64,000 nt of DNA from Shewanella mangrovi (GTDB taxonomy: Bacteria; Pseudomonadota; Gammaproteobacteria; Enterobacterales; Shewanellaceae): contig NZ_JPEO01000005.1 of assembly GCF_000753795.1 (NCBI RefSeq), positions 62,001 to 126,000 on the forward strand. The letters are read 5' to 3'. A model generated the notes under the pieces. It searched no databases. It had not been told where the DNA came from and worked only from the letters and a program-made list of their open reading frames with translations. The position numbers and the translations under genes are program-made. Position 1 is the stretch's first letter. Each line of letters starts with the position of its first letter. This document shows positions 1 to 7,622 of the stretch, one piece after another.

Positions 1-51
1 GATAAGCAGCAGTAGCGCACGTTTAATCTGCGCTGGAGTTAACATCAACAT
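1..51 (-). CDS. Partial CDS (N-terminal 17 codons) running off the left edge
   Basis: On the minus strand an ATG at 51-49 is preceded by an A-rich AAAAAGGTCAC stretch that makes a good ribosome binding site. It opens a frame that stays open to the window edge and reads MLMLTPAQIKRALLLLI. A second in-frame ATG at 45-43 is an alternative start. The hydrophobic end of the fragment could begin a membrane segment. The gene points the same way as menF, which ends about 100 bases upstream, so it may be co-transcribed with it. Too little is visible to assign a family. Confidence 0.45.
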   Translation of the reverse strand, partial: MLMLTPAQIKRALLLLI

Positions 52-153
52 ATTGTGACCTTTTTGATTGATTGCAGCGGGGTGAGGGAACCCGCGATTA
101 AGCTCGAAAGCGGCGCACATTATAGTCAACTCGCGCCGCCTGACAAGTCGGCG

Positions 154-1512
154 TTAGAAATCCACCAGAATCGACATAATGGTGGCGAGCTTATTTTCCA
201 ACTCTTGCCATTCTGATTGCGGATCTGATCCCGCCAAAATGCCCGCGCCAGCGAACAGGTTAATGGTGCCGGGCTCTAATAAGGCGCTGCGAATCGCCAC
301 TGCAAACTCACTTACATGACGGCTCAGATAACCACAGGCGCCGGCGTACCAGCCGCGATTGTAACCTTCATACTCACGAATAAAGTCCATCGCACTTTGC
401 TTAGGCAAGCCGCCGACTGCAGGCGTGGGATGCATAGCTTGCAGCAGCTGAAAATCGTTGACGTTGTGTTTCAGCTTAGCGCGAATGATGCGATGCAGAT
501 GTTGAATATGGTTCAACTTAAAGATTGCCAGCGGCGCATTACCGTCGACTTCATCGCTCAACGGGTTGAGTTCATTGACAATATGGGTGCGAACAAACTG
601 GTTTTCGACGCTATTTTTGGCGTCATCTAACAGCTGTTGTGCGAGTAGCTGATCTTCTGCTGCCGTCATGCCGCGCACTGTGGTGCCCGCTAAAGCTTCG
701 GTTTTCAGTTCATGTTCATGGCGTTGAAACAGTCGCTCCGGCGTACAGGAGATAAAACTGCGTTCGGGACTGAACTGAAAGCCAAACTGAAAACTGTTGG
801 GATTACGCCCTTGCCAACTGGCCAGCACGGTCCAAGGATCAGGCGCATCGGCGACTTTTAACTGAGTATGGCGGGACAACACCACTTTGGGGGTGTCAGC
901 GTTAAATTGCGGTTCGGTCACCATCGACACCAACTGCTGCCAACGTTGTTGATTTGGGGTGTCACGACGCTCCAGCACTTCGGTCTTACGCGGCGGTGCT
1001 AACGGCGCTGCTGGCACTAATGCCTGCAATGCATCTCTCGCGCGCGCCAGTTCGTACTGTGCATCACCTTCGGCCAAATAGAGGTTAAGCAGCAGTTGGT
1101 AGTGCTCGTCTTGGCGACGTAACTCCAGACGCGGCAGAATAAACCGCACGCGGCCAAACTCTGGCCATGATGCTTCACGCCGATCAAAGGCGATGCCGCC
1201 GTAGTAACGAATATCCGGTTCTGCCAAGCAGCTCAATTGTTGCTGATAGACGCTTGCCAGTTGTTCATCCGTGACGGTTTGCTCAAAGAAAAACTGGTGA
1301 CAACTGCCAATGGCGGCGGCCTCTTCATCATTGTTGCGGCCATGCCAGTAGATTTTCGGAAAACTGTGTTGGGTCGCCAGCCACGCCATCAGCGGCAAGG
1401 TATCAATCGGTTGTTTGAGTTGTAACACCGGAGCTTGAACTTCAGATAAAGTCAGTTCAGTGAGCCGTTGTTGTAGCGATTTAACGGCTTGCGAAAGAGA
1501 TGTAACAGACAA
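154..1512 (-). CDS. menF: Isochorismate synthase MenF
   Basis: 452 residues, the usual length for menaquinone isochorismate synthases. It converts chorismate to isochorismate in the cytoplasm, the first committed step of menaquinone synthesis. The C-terminal half (about residues 190-450) is the chorismate-binding fold with EALAGTTVRG (272-281), HPTPAVGGLPKQSA (361-374) and GYNRGWYAGACGYL (383-396), all characteristic of the MenF/EntC/DhbC group. It is called MenF rather than EntC because no siderophore genes are nearby and the rest of the pathway (menD, menH, menC, menE) lies at 38.9-43.9 kb. It stands alone rather than next to menD, unlike the E. coli arrangement. Confidence 0.93.
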   Translation of the reverse strand: MSVTSLSQAVKSLQQRLTELTLSEVQAPVLQLKQPIDTLPLMAWLATQHSFPKIYWHGRNNDEEAAAIGSCHQFFFEQTVTDEQLASVYQQQLSCLAEPDIRYYGGIAFDRREASWPEFGRVRFILPRLELRRQDEHYQLLLNLYLAEGDAQYELARARDALQALVPAAPLAPPRKTEVLERRDTPNQQRWQQLVSMVTEPQFNADTPKVVLSRHTQLKVADAPDPWTVLASWQGRNPNSFQFGFQFSPERSFISCTPERLFQRHEHELKTEALAGTTVRGMTAAEDQLLAQQLLDDAKNSVENQFVRTHIVNELNPLSDEVDGNAPLAIFKLNHIQHLHRIIRAKLKHNVNDFQLLQAMHPTPAVGGLPKQSAMDFIREYEGYNRGWYAGACGYLSRHVSEFAVAIRSALLEPGTINLFAGAGILAGSDPQSEWQELENKLATIMSILVDF

Positions 1513-1868
1513 ATGACGCTCCGAAAGGGTAAAAACAGCAACCTGAAGGGTCTTGGTTGGCAGACTATTGCTTCAACACAAACTAAAGTTAGCGGCTCGG
1601 AGTGTCAAGCAATCCGATGCTAAGGTGTGATTTTTGCCGTGATCTGTATCTTGTAAGACTATTTAAATTTGTGATCAGGGTGGACATTTTTGCGTTATTT
1701 GCTGCGCACCTGTGTCAAAATGTCGCAGTTGGATATTTTTTACTACTCCATGTGCTTTGAATATTAGATCCTGATGGCTTTTTAGGGGTTCTTCCCTTTA
1801 AGCTTGTGCGCCTTAACATCAGAATTGGTGTCGAACTTTCCGTTTTTCCATTCACAAGGCATAGCATA
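1513..1868 (+). promoter_or_regulatory. Divergent intergenic region between menF and the TonB-ECF operon
   Basis: This stretch of about 350 bases separates menF (minus) from the TonB-receptor gene (plus), so it should hold both promoters and the leader of the six-gene operon. I saw no cobalamin, thiamine or other riboswitch core I recognise and no convincing Fur or zinc-uptake operator. An alternative upstream start of the receptor ORF at 1806 would place 21 extra residues before a normal signal peptide, so I treat 1806-1868 as leader. Confidence 0.35.
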
Positions 1869-3953
1869 ATGTCAAAATTACCAGCAAGAATTTCACTACT
1901 GGCAATAGCCGTGGGGTGCGCGTGTCAAGCTAATGCAGATGAACAAGTTTCACGTGATCGTCTGTTAAACGTGAACGAAGTTATCGTGGTACATGGTGAT
2001 AAGCCAACGGCGCTTGCCGAAGCCACGACCCATTGGAGCATCAACGCTGACGATATCAAAGCCATGGGCGCCGTTAGCTTAGAAGATGTGCTTGAAACTG
2101 TCCCAGGCGTGTATGTGCGCTACGGTGGTCAAGGTACACCGCGTATCGACATTCGTGGATTCAAAACACGCCATGTGACACTGTTAATCAACGGTGTTCC
2201 AGCCAACAGTGCTGACGATGGCCAATTCGATCCTAGCTTAATTCCAACCAGCCAAATTGAAACCGTTGAAGTATCTATGGGGCCGGCCTCTGTACTTTAT
2301 GGTCCAGGTGGTGCGGGTGGTGTCATCAATATCATCACCAAGCAAGGGCAAAATGCGCCAGCATTCTCCGCCAAAGTTGAGGGTTCGCAAAACTCGACCT
2401 ACAACAGCGAGATGAGCTTGGCAGGCAGCGGCGATAACTGGCAAGGATTTGTTAGCGGCAGCTATCAAACCACAGATGGTTTCCCTATGTCGTCTGACTA
2501 TGTGGCGACTGAATATCAAGATCGCGACACCCGTTTGAATGCTGATCGCACCATTCGTAACTTCTATGCTCAAGGCAGCTACTGGGTGAATGATGACACG
2601 CAACTGATTGCCAATGCGGCGTTGCGTTCAGGCGATTGGGGTCAGGCGCCGCGCGACGGTAGCGGTGTGAGCAACGTACGCTATCAAGGTGTTGATGACT
2701 ACCAAGGCACTACAGTGCAGTTGGGCGTGGCACATAAATTCAACAATGTGCTGACCCTACGTGGTTTCGGTTATCACAACCAAACTGACAAAGTGGATCA
2801 AACCTTTACTGACGCCACTTACGCAGATCTCTCCGCAGCACAAGACAGCACCTCTAAAGTGCAAGGCCTCAATCTGCAGTTGATCGCTGACTTTGCTGAT
2901 AAAGGTATTTGGAGCACCTCGGCGATTGCGGAAAAGCAGAGCTGGGATTCTGAAGATACCCAATATCCAGTGGCATCGACTGGTGGTTCAGGCGGCGGTT
3001 CTGGTTCAGGCGGCGGTTCTGGTTCAGGCGGTGGTTCTGGCTCAGGTGGTGGTTCTGGTTCAGGCGGTGGTTCTGGCTCAGGCAGCAGCAGTGCGCCAAC
3101 CGTGACGACACTGTCAGATTCTGCATGGGTTTACACCTTGGCGACCGAATATCAACATCAGCTGGGCGATAACTTTGGTTACACTGTTGGCGCGGGCTTC
3201 CATAGTATGGATGCCGACAGCAATTCAGATGACGACTATTCCGCGATGGCATCTAGCTACTGGCAAGCGCTGGAAGGTACCAAGCTGACCTTGGGCGTTG
3301 CCCGTAAAATCCGCTTCCCGTCAATGTCAGATCTGTACGATCTGTCTTCCGGTAATCTGGATCTGCAAACCGAGACCTCTCGTCACTTGGAGATCGGCCT
3401 GGAGCAGGATTTGGGGTGGCAAAGTCAGTTGGAAATCCATGCCTTTACCACAGATACCGACAACTACATCGTCAAAGATAGTGATGGTATTTCGCAAAAC
3501 ATCGGCGATTACCGTTTCACTGGTTATGATGCGACGATCACTAACCAAAGCGTTGCTGGTTTGAAGTTGACGTTGGCGTATAGCTATCTGAACTCAAAAG
3601 ACCGTCATGCAGACGAAACGCGTAGCGATGGTTTGAACTATCGTCCAAAACATCAGATCCGTTTTGAAGCCGCATATCAATTGCCGACCGATACTAAGGT
3701 GCATCTGAACGTGCAGCGTGTGATCGATCAGGTCTACTTCCAAAACGTGAGAGTCAATGGTGTGAGAACGCTGACAGAGTTTGGTTTAAATCCATACACC
3801 TTGGTGGATGTGAAACTGAGTCAAGGATTTGCGGATGACAAGTTAGAGCTTTATATCCGTGCCGCCAACCTGTTGGATGAGAACTACTACCAAAGCGATT
3901 CTATGCCAATGGCGGGTCGTCAGGTGTTTATAGGACTGAACTGGCAGATTTAA
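1869..3953 (+). CDS. TonB-dependent outer-membrane receptor, unknown ligand
   Basis: About 694 residues from the ATG at 1869. This start is chosen because it puts a clean signal peptide (MSKLPARISLLAIAVGCACQ, then ANA-D) at the N terminus. The plug domain includes VLETVPGVYVRYGG, IDIRGFKTRHVTLLING and GPASVLYGPGGAGGVINIITK. The C terminus ends in an aromatic-rich strand (GRQVFIGLNWQI), as expected for a 22-strand barrel. Residues 373-402 are a Gly/Ser repeat, probably in an outer loop. The stop is 2 bases before the ATG of a double ABC ATPase, so this receptor is the outer-membrane part of an uptake route using the ECF transporter that follows. The ligand cannot be read from the sequence; a vitamin, a metal or a metal chelate are all possible. 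Confidence 0.9.
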   Translation: MSKLPARISLLAIAVGCACQANADEQVSRDRLLNVNEVIVVHGDKPTALAEATTHWSINADDIKAMGAVSLEDVLETVPGVYVRYGGQGTPRIDIRGFKTRHVTLLINGVPANSADDGQFDPSLIPTSQIETVEVSMGPASVLYGPGGAGGVINIITKQGQNAPAFSAKVEGSQNSTYNSEMSLAGSGDNWQGFVSGSYQTTDGFPMSSDYVATEYQDRDTRLNADRTIRNFYAQGSYWVNDDTQLIANAALRSGDWGQAPRDGSGVSNVRYQGVDDYQGTTVQLGVAHKFNNVLTLRGFGYHNQTDKVDQTFTDATYADLSAAQDSTSKVQGLNLQLIADFADKGIWSTSAIAEKQSWDSEDTQYPVASTGGSGGGSGSGGGSGSGGGSGSGGGSGSGGGSGSGSSSAPTVTTLSDSAWVYTLATEYQHQLGDNFGYTVGAGFHSMDADSNSDDDYSAMASSYWQALEGTKLTLGVARKIRFPSMSDLYDLSSGNLDLQTETSRHLEIGLEQDLGWQSQLEIHAFTTDTDNYIVKDSDGISQNIGDYRFTGYDATITNQSVAGLKLTLAYSYLNSKDRHADETRSDGLNYRPKHQIRFEAAYQLPTDTKVHLNVQRVIDQVYFQNVRVNGVRTLTEFGLNPYTLVDVKLSQGFADDKLELYIRAANLLDENYYQSDSMPMAGRQVFIGLNWQI
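2985..3074 (+). repeat. In-frame 18-bp tandem repeat (minisatellite) inside the receptor gene
   Basis: Five consecutive 18-base units of the form GGTTCAGGCGGCGGTTCT (last positions vary C/T) start at 2985, 3003, 3021, 3039 and 3057. A partial sixth unit follows into 3090. Each unit encodes GSGGGS, so gain or loss of units keeps the frame. The synonymous C/T variation between units shows that the array is not a single recent expansion. Confidence 0.95.
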
Positions 3954-3955
3954 TC

Positions 3956-5302
3956 ATGCGCTTGATTGAACTTGATGGGGTTAATTTTAACTATGGTAGC
4001 GGTCAGCCGTGGATCTTCCGTGATCTCGATTTTCGGCTTGAGTCCGGTAGTTGCCATTGTATAACTGGCCCCACGGGTTCTGGTAAATCAACACTGCTGC
4101 AGTTAATCGCTGGATTGCTGAGCCGCCCATTTGAGGGCGGCGTATTTCGGCGTCAGGGATTGCTCACAGGGTTGGTGATGCAAGATCCACAAGTACAGCT
4201 GCTACGCCAGACAGTGGGCGCCGAAGTCGCGTTTGCGCTGGAAAATCTGGCGTTAGCAACCGAACAGATGATCCCTATGGTGCAGCGAGCGCTGCGACGG
4301 GTGGGGTTGTTTGTGAGTTTAGATTGTCCCATCAGCAATCTATCGTTGGGGCAGAAATACCGCTTAATGATGGCGGCACAATTGGTATGTAATCCAACGG
4401 TGCTGCTGCTCGATGAACCTTGGGCACAGCTGGATGACCGCGGTGTAGAAGAGCTGATCATGGTGATCCGTGGTTTAGTGGCTGACGGAATTGCGGTGGT
4501 GATTAGTGAGCACAATCCGCGTTCATTTGATGGGCTGGTCGATCATTTTTGGCAGCTTGCCGATGGTCAACTGAAACCGGGCATCTATCGCACCCAACAC
4601 GCCATTCCGCTGAAGGCGATGAGTTGTGGTGATGAAGTGATTGTTGACACCGATAGTTTTGATTATCGCTTTGTTGGCGACAGTCCACTCTTCAGTTGTG
4701 AGCAACCATTGCAGGTTCGTCGCGGCGAATTAGTCACCCTGATCGGTGATAATGGTGCCGGCAAAAGTAGCCTGATGAAGTCGCTTGCCGGTATTCAAAG
4801 TAATACTGTCGCCCTGCCAATCCGCGTGTTTGGCGAACGGCCTAAAGCGGGCGCTTATGGCGCACGTCTGGGATTACTGATGCAGCGTCCGGTGCGGCAA
4901 CTTTTTGAAAACAGCGTGCTGGATGAGATCTCCTTCAGCCTGAAACGTTTCGAACTGCCTTTAGAAAATGCCGCCGCATTACTGCAAGACTTAGGGCTGG
5001 AAGCGTTTGCCAAGCAGTCACCTCATAAACTCTCTTATGGACAGCAACATTTGGTCGCCTTGGCATCACTGGTGTGTTACCAACCGCAACTGCTGCTGTT
5101 GGATGATCCAATGGCGGGCCTAGACGCGGAATATTTTGACCGCTTTTGTCTGATGGTGAATCGACTGCGCGAACGTGGCACTGCCGTTATCGTATCGAGT
5201 CACCGACCGTTGCGACAGTTACCGGTTTCTCAACAATGGGACATCGCCGATGGTATGCTTACCGTCAGCTATGCACTTGAGGAAGCCTATTATGCCAGTT
5301 AG
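3956..5302 (+). CDS. ECF-type transporter, two ABC ATPase domains fused (EcfA-EcfA')
   Basis: 448 residues with two nucleotide-binding domains in one chain. Domain 1 has Walker A GPTGSGKS, Q-loop MQDPQVQLL, signature LSLGQKYR, Walker B VLLLDEP and switch SEHN. Domain 2 has Walker A GDNGAGKS, Q-loop MQRPVRQLF, signature LSYGQQHL, Walker B LLLLDDP and switch SSHR. In domain 2 the acidic residue after Walker B is Asp where Glu is usual, so the two ATP sites may not be equal. It powers the ECF transporter formed with the two membrane proteins encoded next. It starts 2 bases after the receptor stop and overlaps the next gene by 11 bases, indicating translational coupling. Fused EcfA pairs are known in the family. 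Confidence 0.9.
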   Translation: MRLIELDGVNFNYGSGQPWIFRDLDFRLESGSCHCITGPTGSGKSTLLQLIAGLLSRPFEGGVFRRQGLLTGLVMQDPQVQLLRQTVGAEVAFALENLALATEQMIPMVQRALRRVGLFVSLDCPISNLSLGQKYRLMMAAQLVCNPTVLLLDEPWAQLDDRGVEELIMVIRGLVADGIAVVISEHNPRSFDGLVDHFWQLADGQLKPGIYRTQHAIPLKAMSCGDEVIVDTDSFDYRFVGDSPLFSCEQPLQVRRGELVTLIGDNGAGKSSLMKSLAGIQSNTVALPIRVFGERPKAGAYGARLGLLMQRPVRQLFENSVLDEISFSLKRFELPLENAAALLQDLGLEAFAKQSPHKLSYGQQHLVALASLVCYQPQLLLLDDPMAGLDAEYFDRFCLMVNRLRERGTAVIVSSHRPLRQLPVSQQWDIADGMLTVSYALEEAYYAS

Positions 5303-5972
5303 TCATTTTTCGCGCTCACAGGCGACACCGATCTCCAGTCGCTCTTTGTGGTTTGCTGGCACAGCGATGGTGTTGGCCTTGTTGCTGTCATCGGCGGCGT
5401 TTTTTGTGCCACAAGTTTACTTGCCATGGCTGGCTGGTATCGATGCATTGTTAGTACTGCATGGCGTTATTAACAAGGGCAATCTCGGTGGCTTACTGCG
5501 CTACATTCTGCTGCAACTGCTATTTACTATGGTGTTGTATTTAGCGATTCATGGCGGCAATCAAGTGGGGCAAGGGGTCATGGCCGTTGCGCGTATTTTG
5601 CTGGCGTTACTGCCGGGCTGGTGGCTCACCAGTACCGTTAGCGCTGAGGCGATTGGCGAGTTGCTCAGTAAAGTCATGCCGTCAAAGTGGGCTTTCGTCA
5701 TCGTGGCATCGATTAACCTGTTGCCGTTTATGGTCAACGAAGCGCGCGAAATCTATCAATTACAACTGCTACGCGGTGCCCGCATCTCGCCTAAACAGTT
5801 ACTCAACCCTCGTAATTGGAGTGAGTTGTGTTACTGCGTCTTGTTCCCGCTGTTAGTTCAGTTACTCAAACTTGCACAACAGACAGCAACGGCTGCCCGT
5901 GCACGGCATTTCGGCCACAAATCACGACGTACACATTGGCGTCCTGGACAGAGCGAAAATGGCAACAAATAG
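5292..5972 (+). CDS. ECF transporter transmembrane (T) component, EcfT/CbiQ-like
   Basis: 226 residues from the ATG at 5292; the longer open frame begins inside the ATPase gene and is not used. Several hydrophobic segments (about residues 20-40, 42-60, 65-85, 92-112 and 132-150) are followed by a cytoplasmic region. That region has LRGARISPKQ and ARARHFG, matching the paired Ala-Arg-Gly coupling motifs by which T components contact the ATPases. The gene overlaps its upstream and downstream neighbours by 11-14 bases. It should transmit ATP-driven movement to the S component. Confidence 0.82.
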   Translation: MPVSHFSRSQATPISSRSLWFAGTAMVLALLLSSAAFFVPQVYLPWLAGIDALLVLHGVINKGNLGGLLRYILLQLLFTMVLYLAIHGGNQVGQGVMAVARILLALLPGWWLTSTVSAEAIGELLSKVMPSKWAFVIVASINLLPFMVNEAREIYQLQLLRGARISPKQLLNPRNWSELCYCVLFPLLVQLLKLAQQTATAARARHFGHKSRRTHWRPGQSENGNK

Positions 5973-6525
5973 TCAATCTAGAGGATTTCAGCTGCAGGAT
6001 GCACTGTTTATTGGTTTTTGTGCCACCTTATTGGTGGCATTGAAAAGCATGCTGCGACTGCGTCTGGGGCTATCTGGCCACTCGATGCTGTTAATGAGTT
6101 TCTTTTATCTCACCTGTTACTGCACAGTGGCGCGCGTGGGCGCGATTACCGCATGCGGTGCGATGGCGGGCGCGGTGGCGGCCATCTTGGGCGTGGGCAA
6201 AGGTGGTCCCATTTTATTAGTGAAGTTTTTGGCGCCTGCGATTGCGATGGAGCTTACGCTGCTGCTGGTGCAGAACCTACTGACATTGCGCTGGCGACTG
6301 ATTGTCGTCGCCGTAGCCGGTGCCATTGTATGGTCGGCGAAAGGATTGTTAGAAGACCTGCTGGTGGGCATGAGTTGGCAAGTGGCCAGCGTACGTTTTG
6401 CGGCCAAAGTCGGCTCTGGCGGCGTTTTTGCCACGATTGGCGCGTTGTTAGTGATCCCGGTAGTCAGGCGTCTCAAGGCGCATGATTTGCTGTATCGTGA
6501 TAGTAAGATAGATCAGGAGCTGTAA
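5959..6525 (+). CDS. Candidate substrate-binding (S) component of the ECF transporter
   Basis: 188 residues from the ATG at 5959, nearly all hydrophobic, with about five or six membrane segments and no signal peptide. That size and topology fit the S components of ECF transporters, and it sits directly after the T component with a 14-base overlap. The sequence is Gly/Ala rich (AITACGAMAGAVAAILGVGKGGPILLVKF). I do not recognise a known substrate class such as BioY, ThiT, RibU or CbiM/NikM; in particular the N-terminal His cluster of the metal-type proteins is absent. The S-component role is inferred from position, size and topology. Confidence 0.6.
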   Translation: MATNSQSRGFQLQDALFIGFCATLLVALKSMLRLRLGLSGHSMLLMSFFYLTCYCTVARVGAITACGAMAGAVAAILGVGKGGPILLVKFLAPAIAMELTLLLVQNLLTLRWRLIVVAVAGAIVWSAKGLLEDLLVGMSWQVASVRFAAKVGSGGVFATIGALLVIPVVRRLKAHDLLYRDSKIDQEL

Positions 6526-7262
6526 TGGCCGATTGGTTAATTTGTATTGATGATACCGATGATATTGGTACCAAAGGCACCGGCGAGATTGCCAGCGAAA
6601 TAGCGGAACTGCTGCAGCAGGCAGATGCTTCCGCGAAGGTATCGTTTGTCACGCGCCATCAACTCTATGTGCACGAGGATATTCCTTACACCTCACACAA
6701 CAGTGCTATGTGTTTTGCCTACAGCGGTACATTGCCGTTAGCCAACATTCGCGCGCTGGCAATTGCGCATTTACAGCAAGAATGTGCTGACGCGGCGGAT
6801 CCTGGCTTAGCCGTGGTGAATTTAGCCGAGTTGAGCGATGAAGCTGCCTTACGCCAGTTTGGTTTGCGCGCCAAACAACAGGTGCTGACCAAGGAGCAAG
6901 CTTACCTTTTAGCACTGCAACTGCAGATCAGTCTCAGTGAACATGGTGGTACAGGCCAAGGCGTTATCGGCGCCCTCGCGGGCTTAGGCTTACGTTTGAC
7001 AGGCAATGATGGCCGGGTCAAAGGCCAGATTCAGCTGGGACAGGGAGAACAACCGCTTCAGTATTGTGTGGCCGATGTGCTTGCGCGTACCGGTTTAGAT
7101 GCGGTGATGACCACCGATGGTAGCTGGTTGGCTGATGACGAAACTGTGTGGCTGGCTGGCAAGGTGAAGGCGGTATGGGTCCAAGGCAAATTTGCGCTGT
7201 TGGTTAGCCGTAATGCGTTAGGCTGGAGTAATGCGTCTAAACAAGAGTTAAAGGAGTACTGA
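6525..7262 (+). CDS. TiaS-like (DUF1743-related) ATP-utilising domain protein
   Basis: 245 residues, overlapping the preceding gene by one base (TAATG). The N terminus reads ICIDDTDDIGTKGTGE (D9-D13), like the GIDDTDS start of archaeal TiaS, the tRNA-Ile2 agmatidine synthase. Further matches are ADPGLAVV (91-98) and HGGTGQGVIGALAGLG (140-155), resembling the nucleotide-handling loops of that family. It is much shorter than archaeal TiaS and lacks the OB-fold and zinc-ribbon RNA-binding parts. Bacteria use TilS/lysidine for this tRNA, so tRNA modification is unlikely. In an uptake operon it could phosphorylate or otherwise activate the imported compound; that is inference. Confidence 0.65.
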   Translation: MADWLICIDDTDDIGTKGTGEIASEIAELLQQADASAKVSFVTRHQLYVHEDIPYTSHNSAMCFAYSGTLPLANIRALAIAHLQQECADAADPGLAVVNLAELSDEAALRQFGLRAKQQVLTKEQAYLLALQLQISLSEHGGTGQGVIGALAGLGLRLTGNDGRVKGQIQLGQGEQPLQYCVADVLARTGLDAVMTTDGSWLADDETVWLAGKVKAVWVQGKFALLVSRNALGWSNASKQELKEY

Positions 7263-7492
7263 TGCCTCAGCCGCAAAACTTCTCGCTTATTGATGGACGC
7301 TGGCTGTTTAACGGTGGCCGTAATGACCAGCAAAAGGTGCGTTTACAAGCGGAAAACTGCCCGCGTTTTCAGGAAGATGATGAAGATGAGCAGGTCGACG
7401 ATGTAGTGCGTAGTTGCTACAACTGCGCTTTCCGACGTTGGTCTCCACATAGTTTCGCTTGTATGGTCATGGCCGACATCATCGCGGACTAA
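7262..7492 (+). CDS. Small four-cysteine protein, possible metal-binding
   Basis: 76 residues, starting within the stop of the previous gene (TGATG). Cysteines are at 33, 52, 55 and 67, with an acidic stretch (EDDEDEQVDD, 38-47) before the CYNC pair and FRRW after it. The spacing C-x18-C-x2-C-x11-C could hold zinc or an iron-sulphur centre. No signal peptide is present, so it is cytoplasmic. I do not recognise a named family. Strict coupling to the TiaS-like gene suggests the two act together, as partner or metallochaperone. Confidence 0.7.
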   Translation: MPQPQNFSLIDGRWLFNGGRNDQQKVRLQAENCPRFQEDDEDEQVDDVVRSCYNCAFRRWSPHSFACMVMADIIAD

Positions 7493-7622
7493 TGTGAAAA
7501 AATGTTGTGTTGATACAGGCAAAAATTAACCGTTGCTTATAAAATAAGGCTTCTAACTCTGGTAACTGTGCCAGGCGCAGTCAGTCGGTCTCGAAAATGA
7601 CCGGTTATCTCGGGAGCTGTTA

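Noticed and set aside
1806-1868. Longer N terminus for the first TonB receptor
   Set aside because: It would put 21 residues before an otherwise standard signal peptide.
1620-1868. Riboswitch (cobalamin, thiamine or molybdenum type) ahead of the TonB-ECF operon
   Set aside because: No conserved core such as a B12 box, THI box or Moco motif was found; the leader has only short imperfect repeats.
2985-3074. Possible CRISPR array
   Set aside because: Units are contiguous 18-mers without spacers and translate in frame inside a receptor gene.
2869-3252. Open frames on the minus strand and in another plus frame across the Gly/Ser repeat
   Set aside because: They are by-products of the 18-bp repeat, which stays open in several frames; the receptor frame has the signal peptide, plug and barrel motifs.
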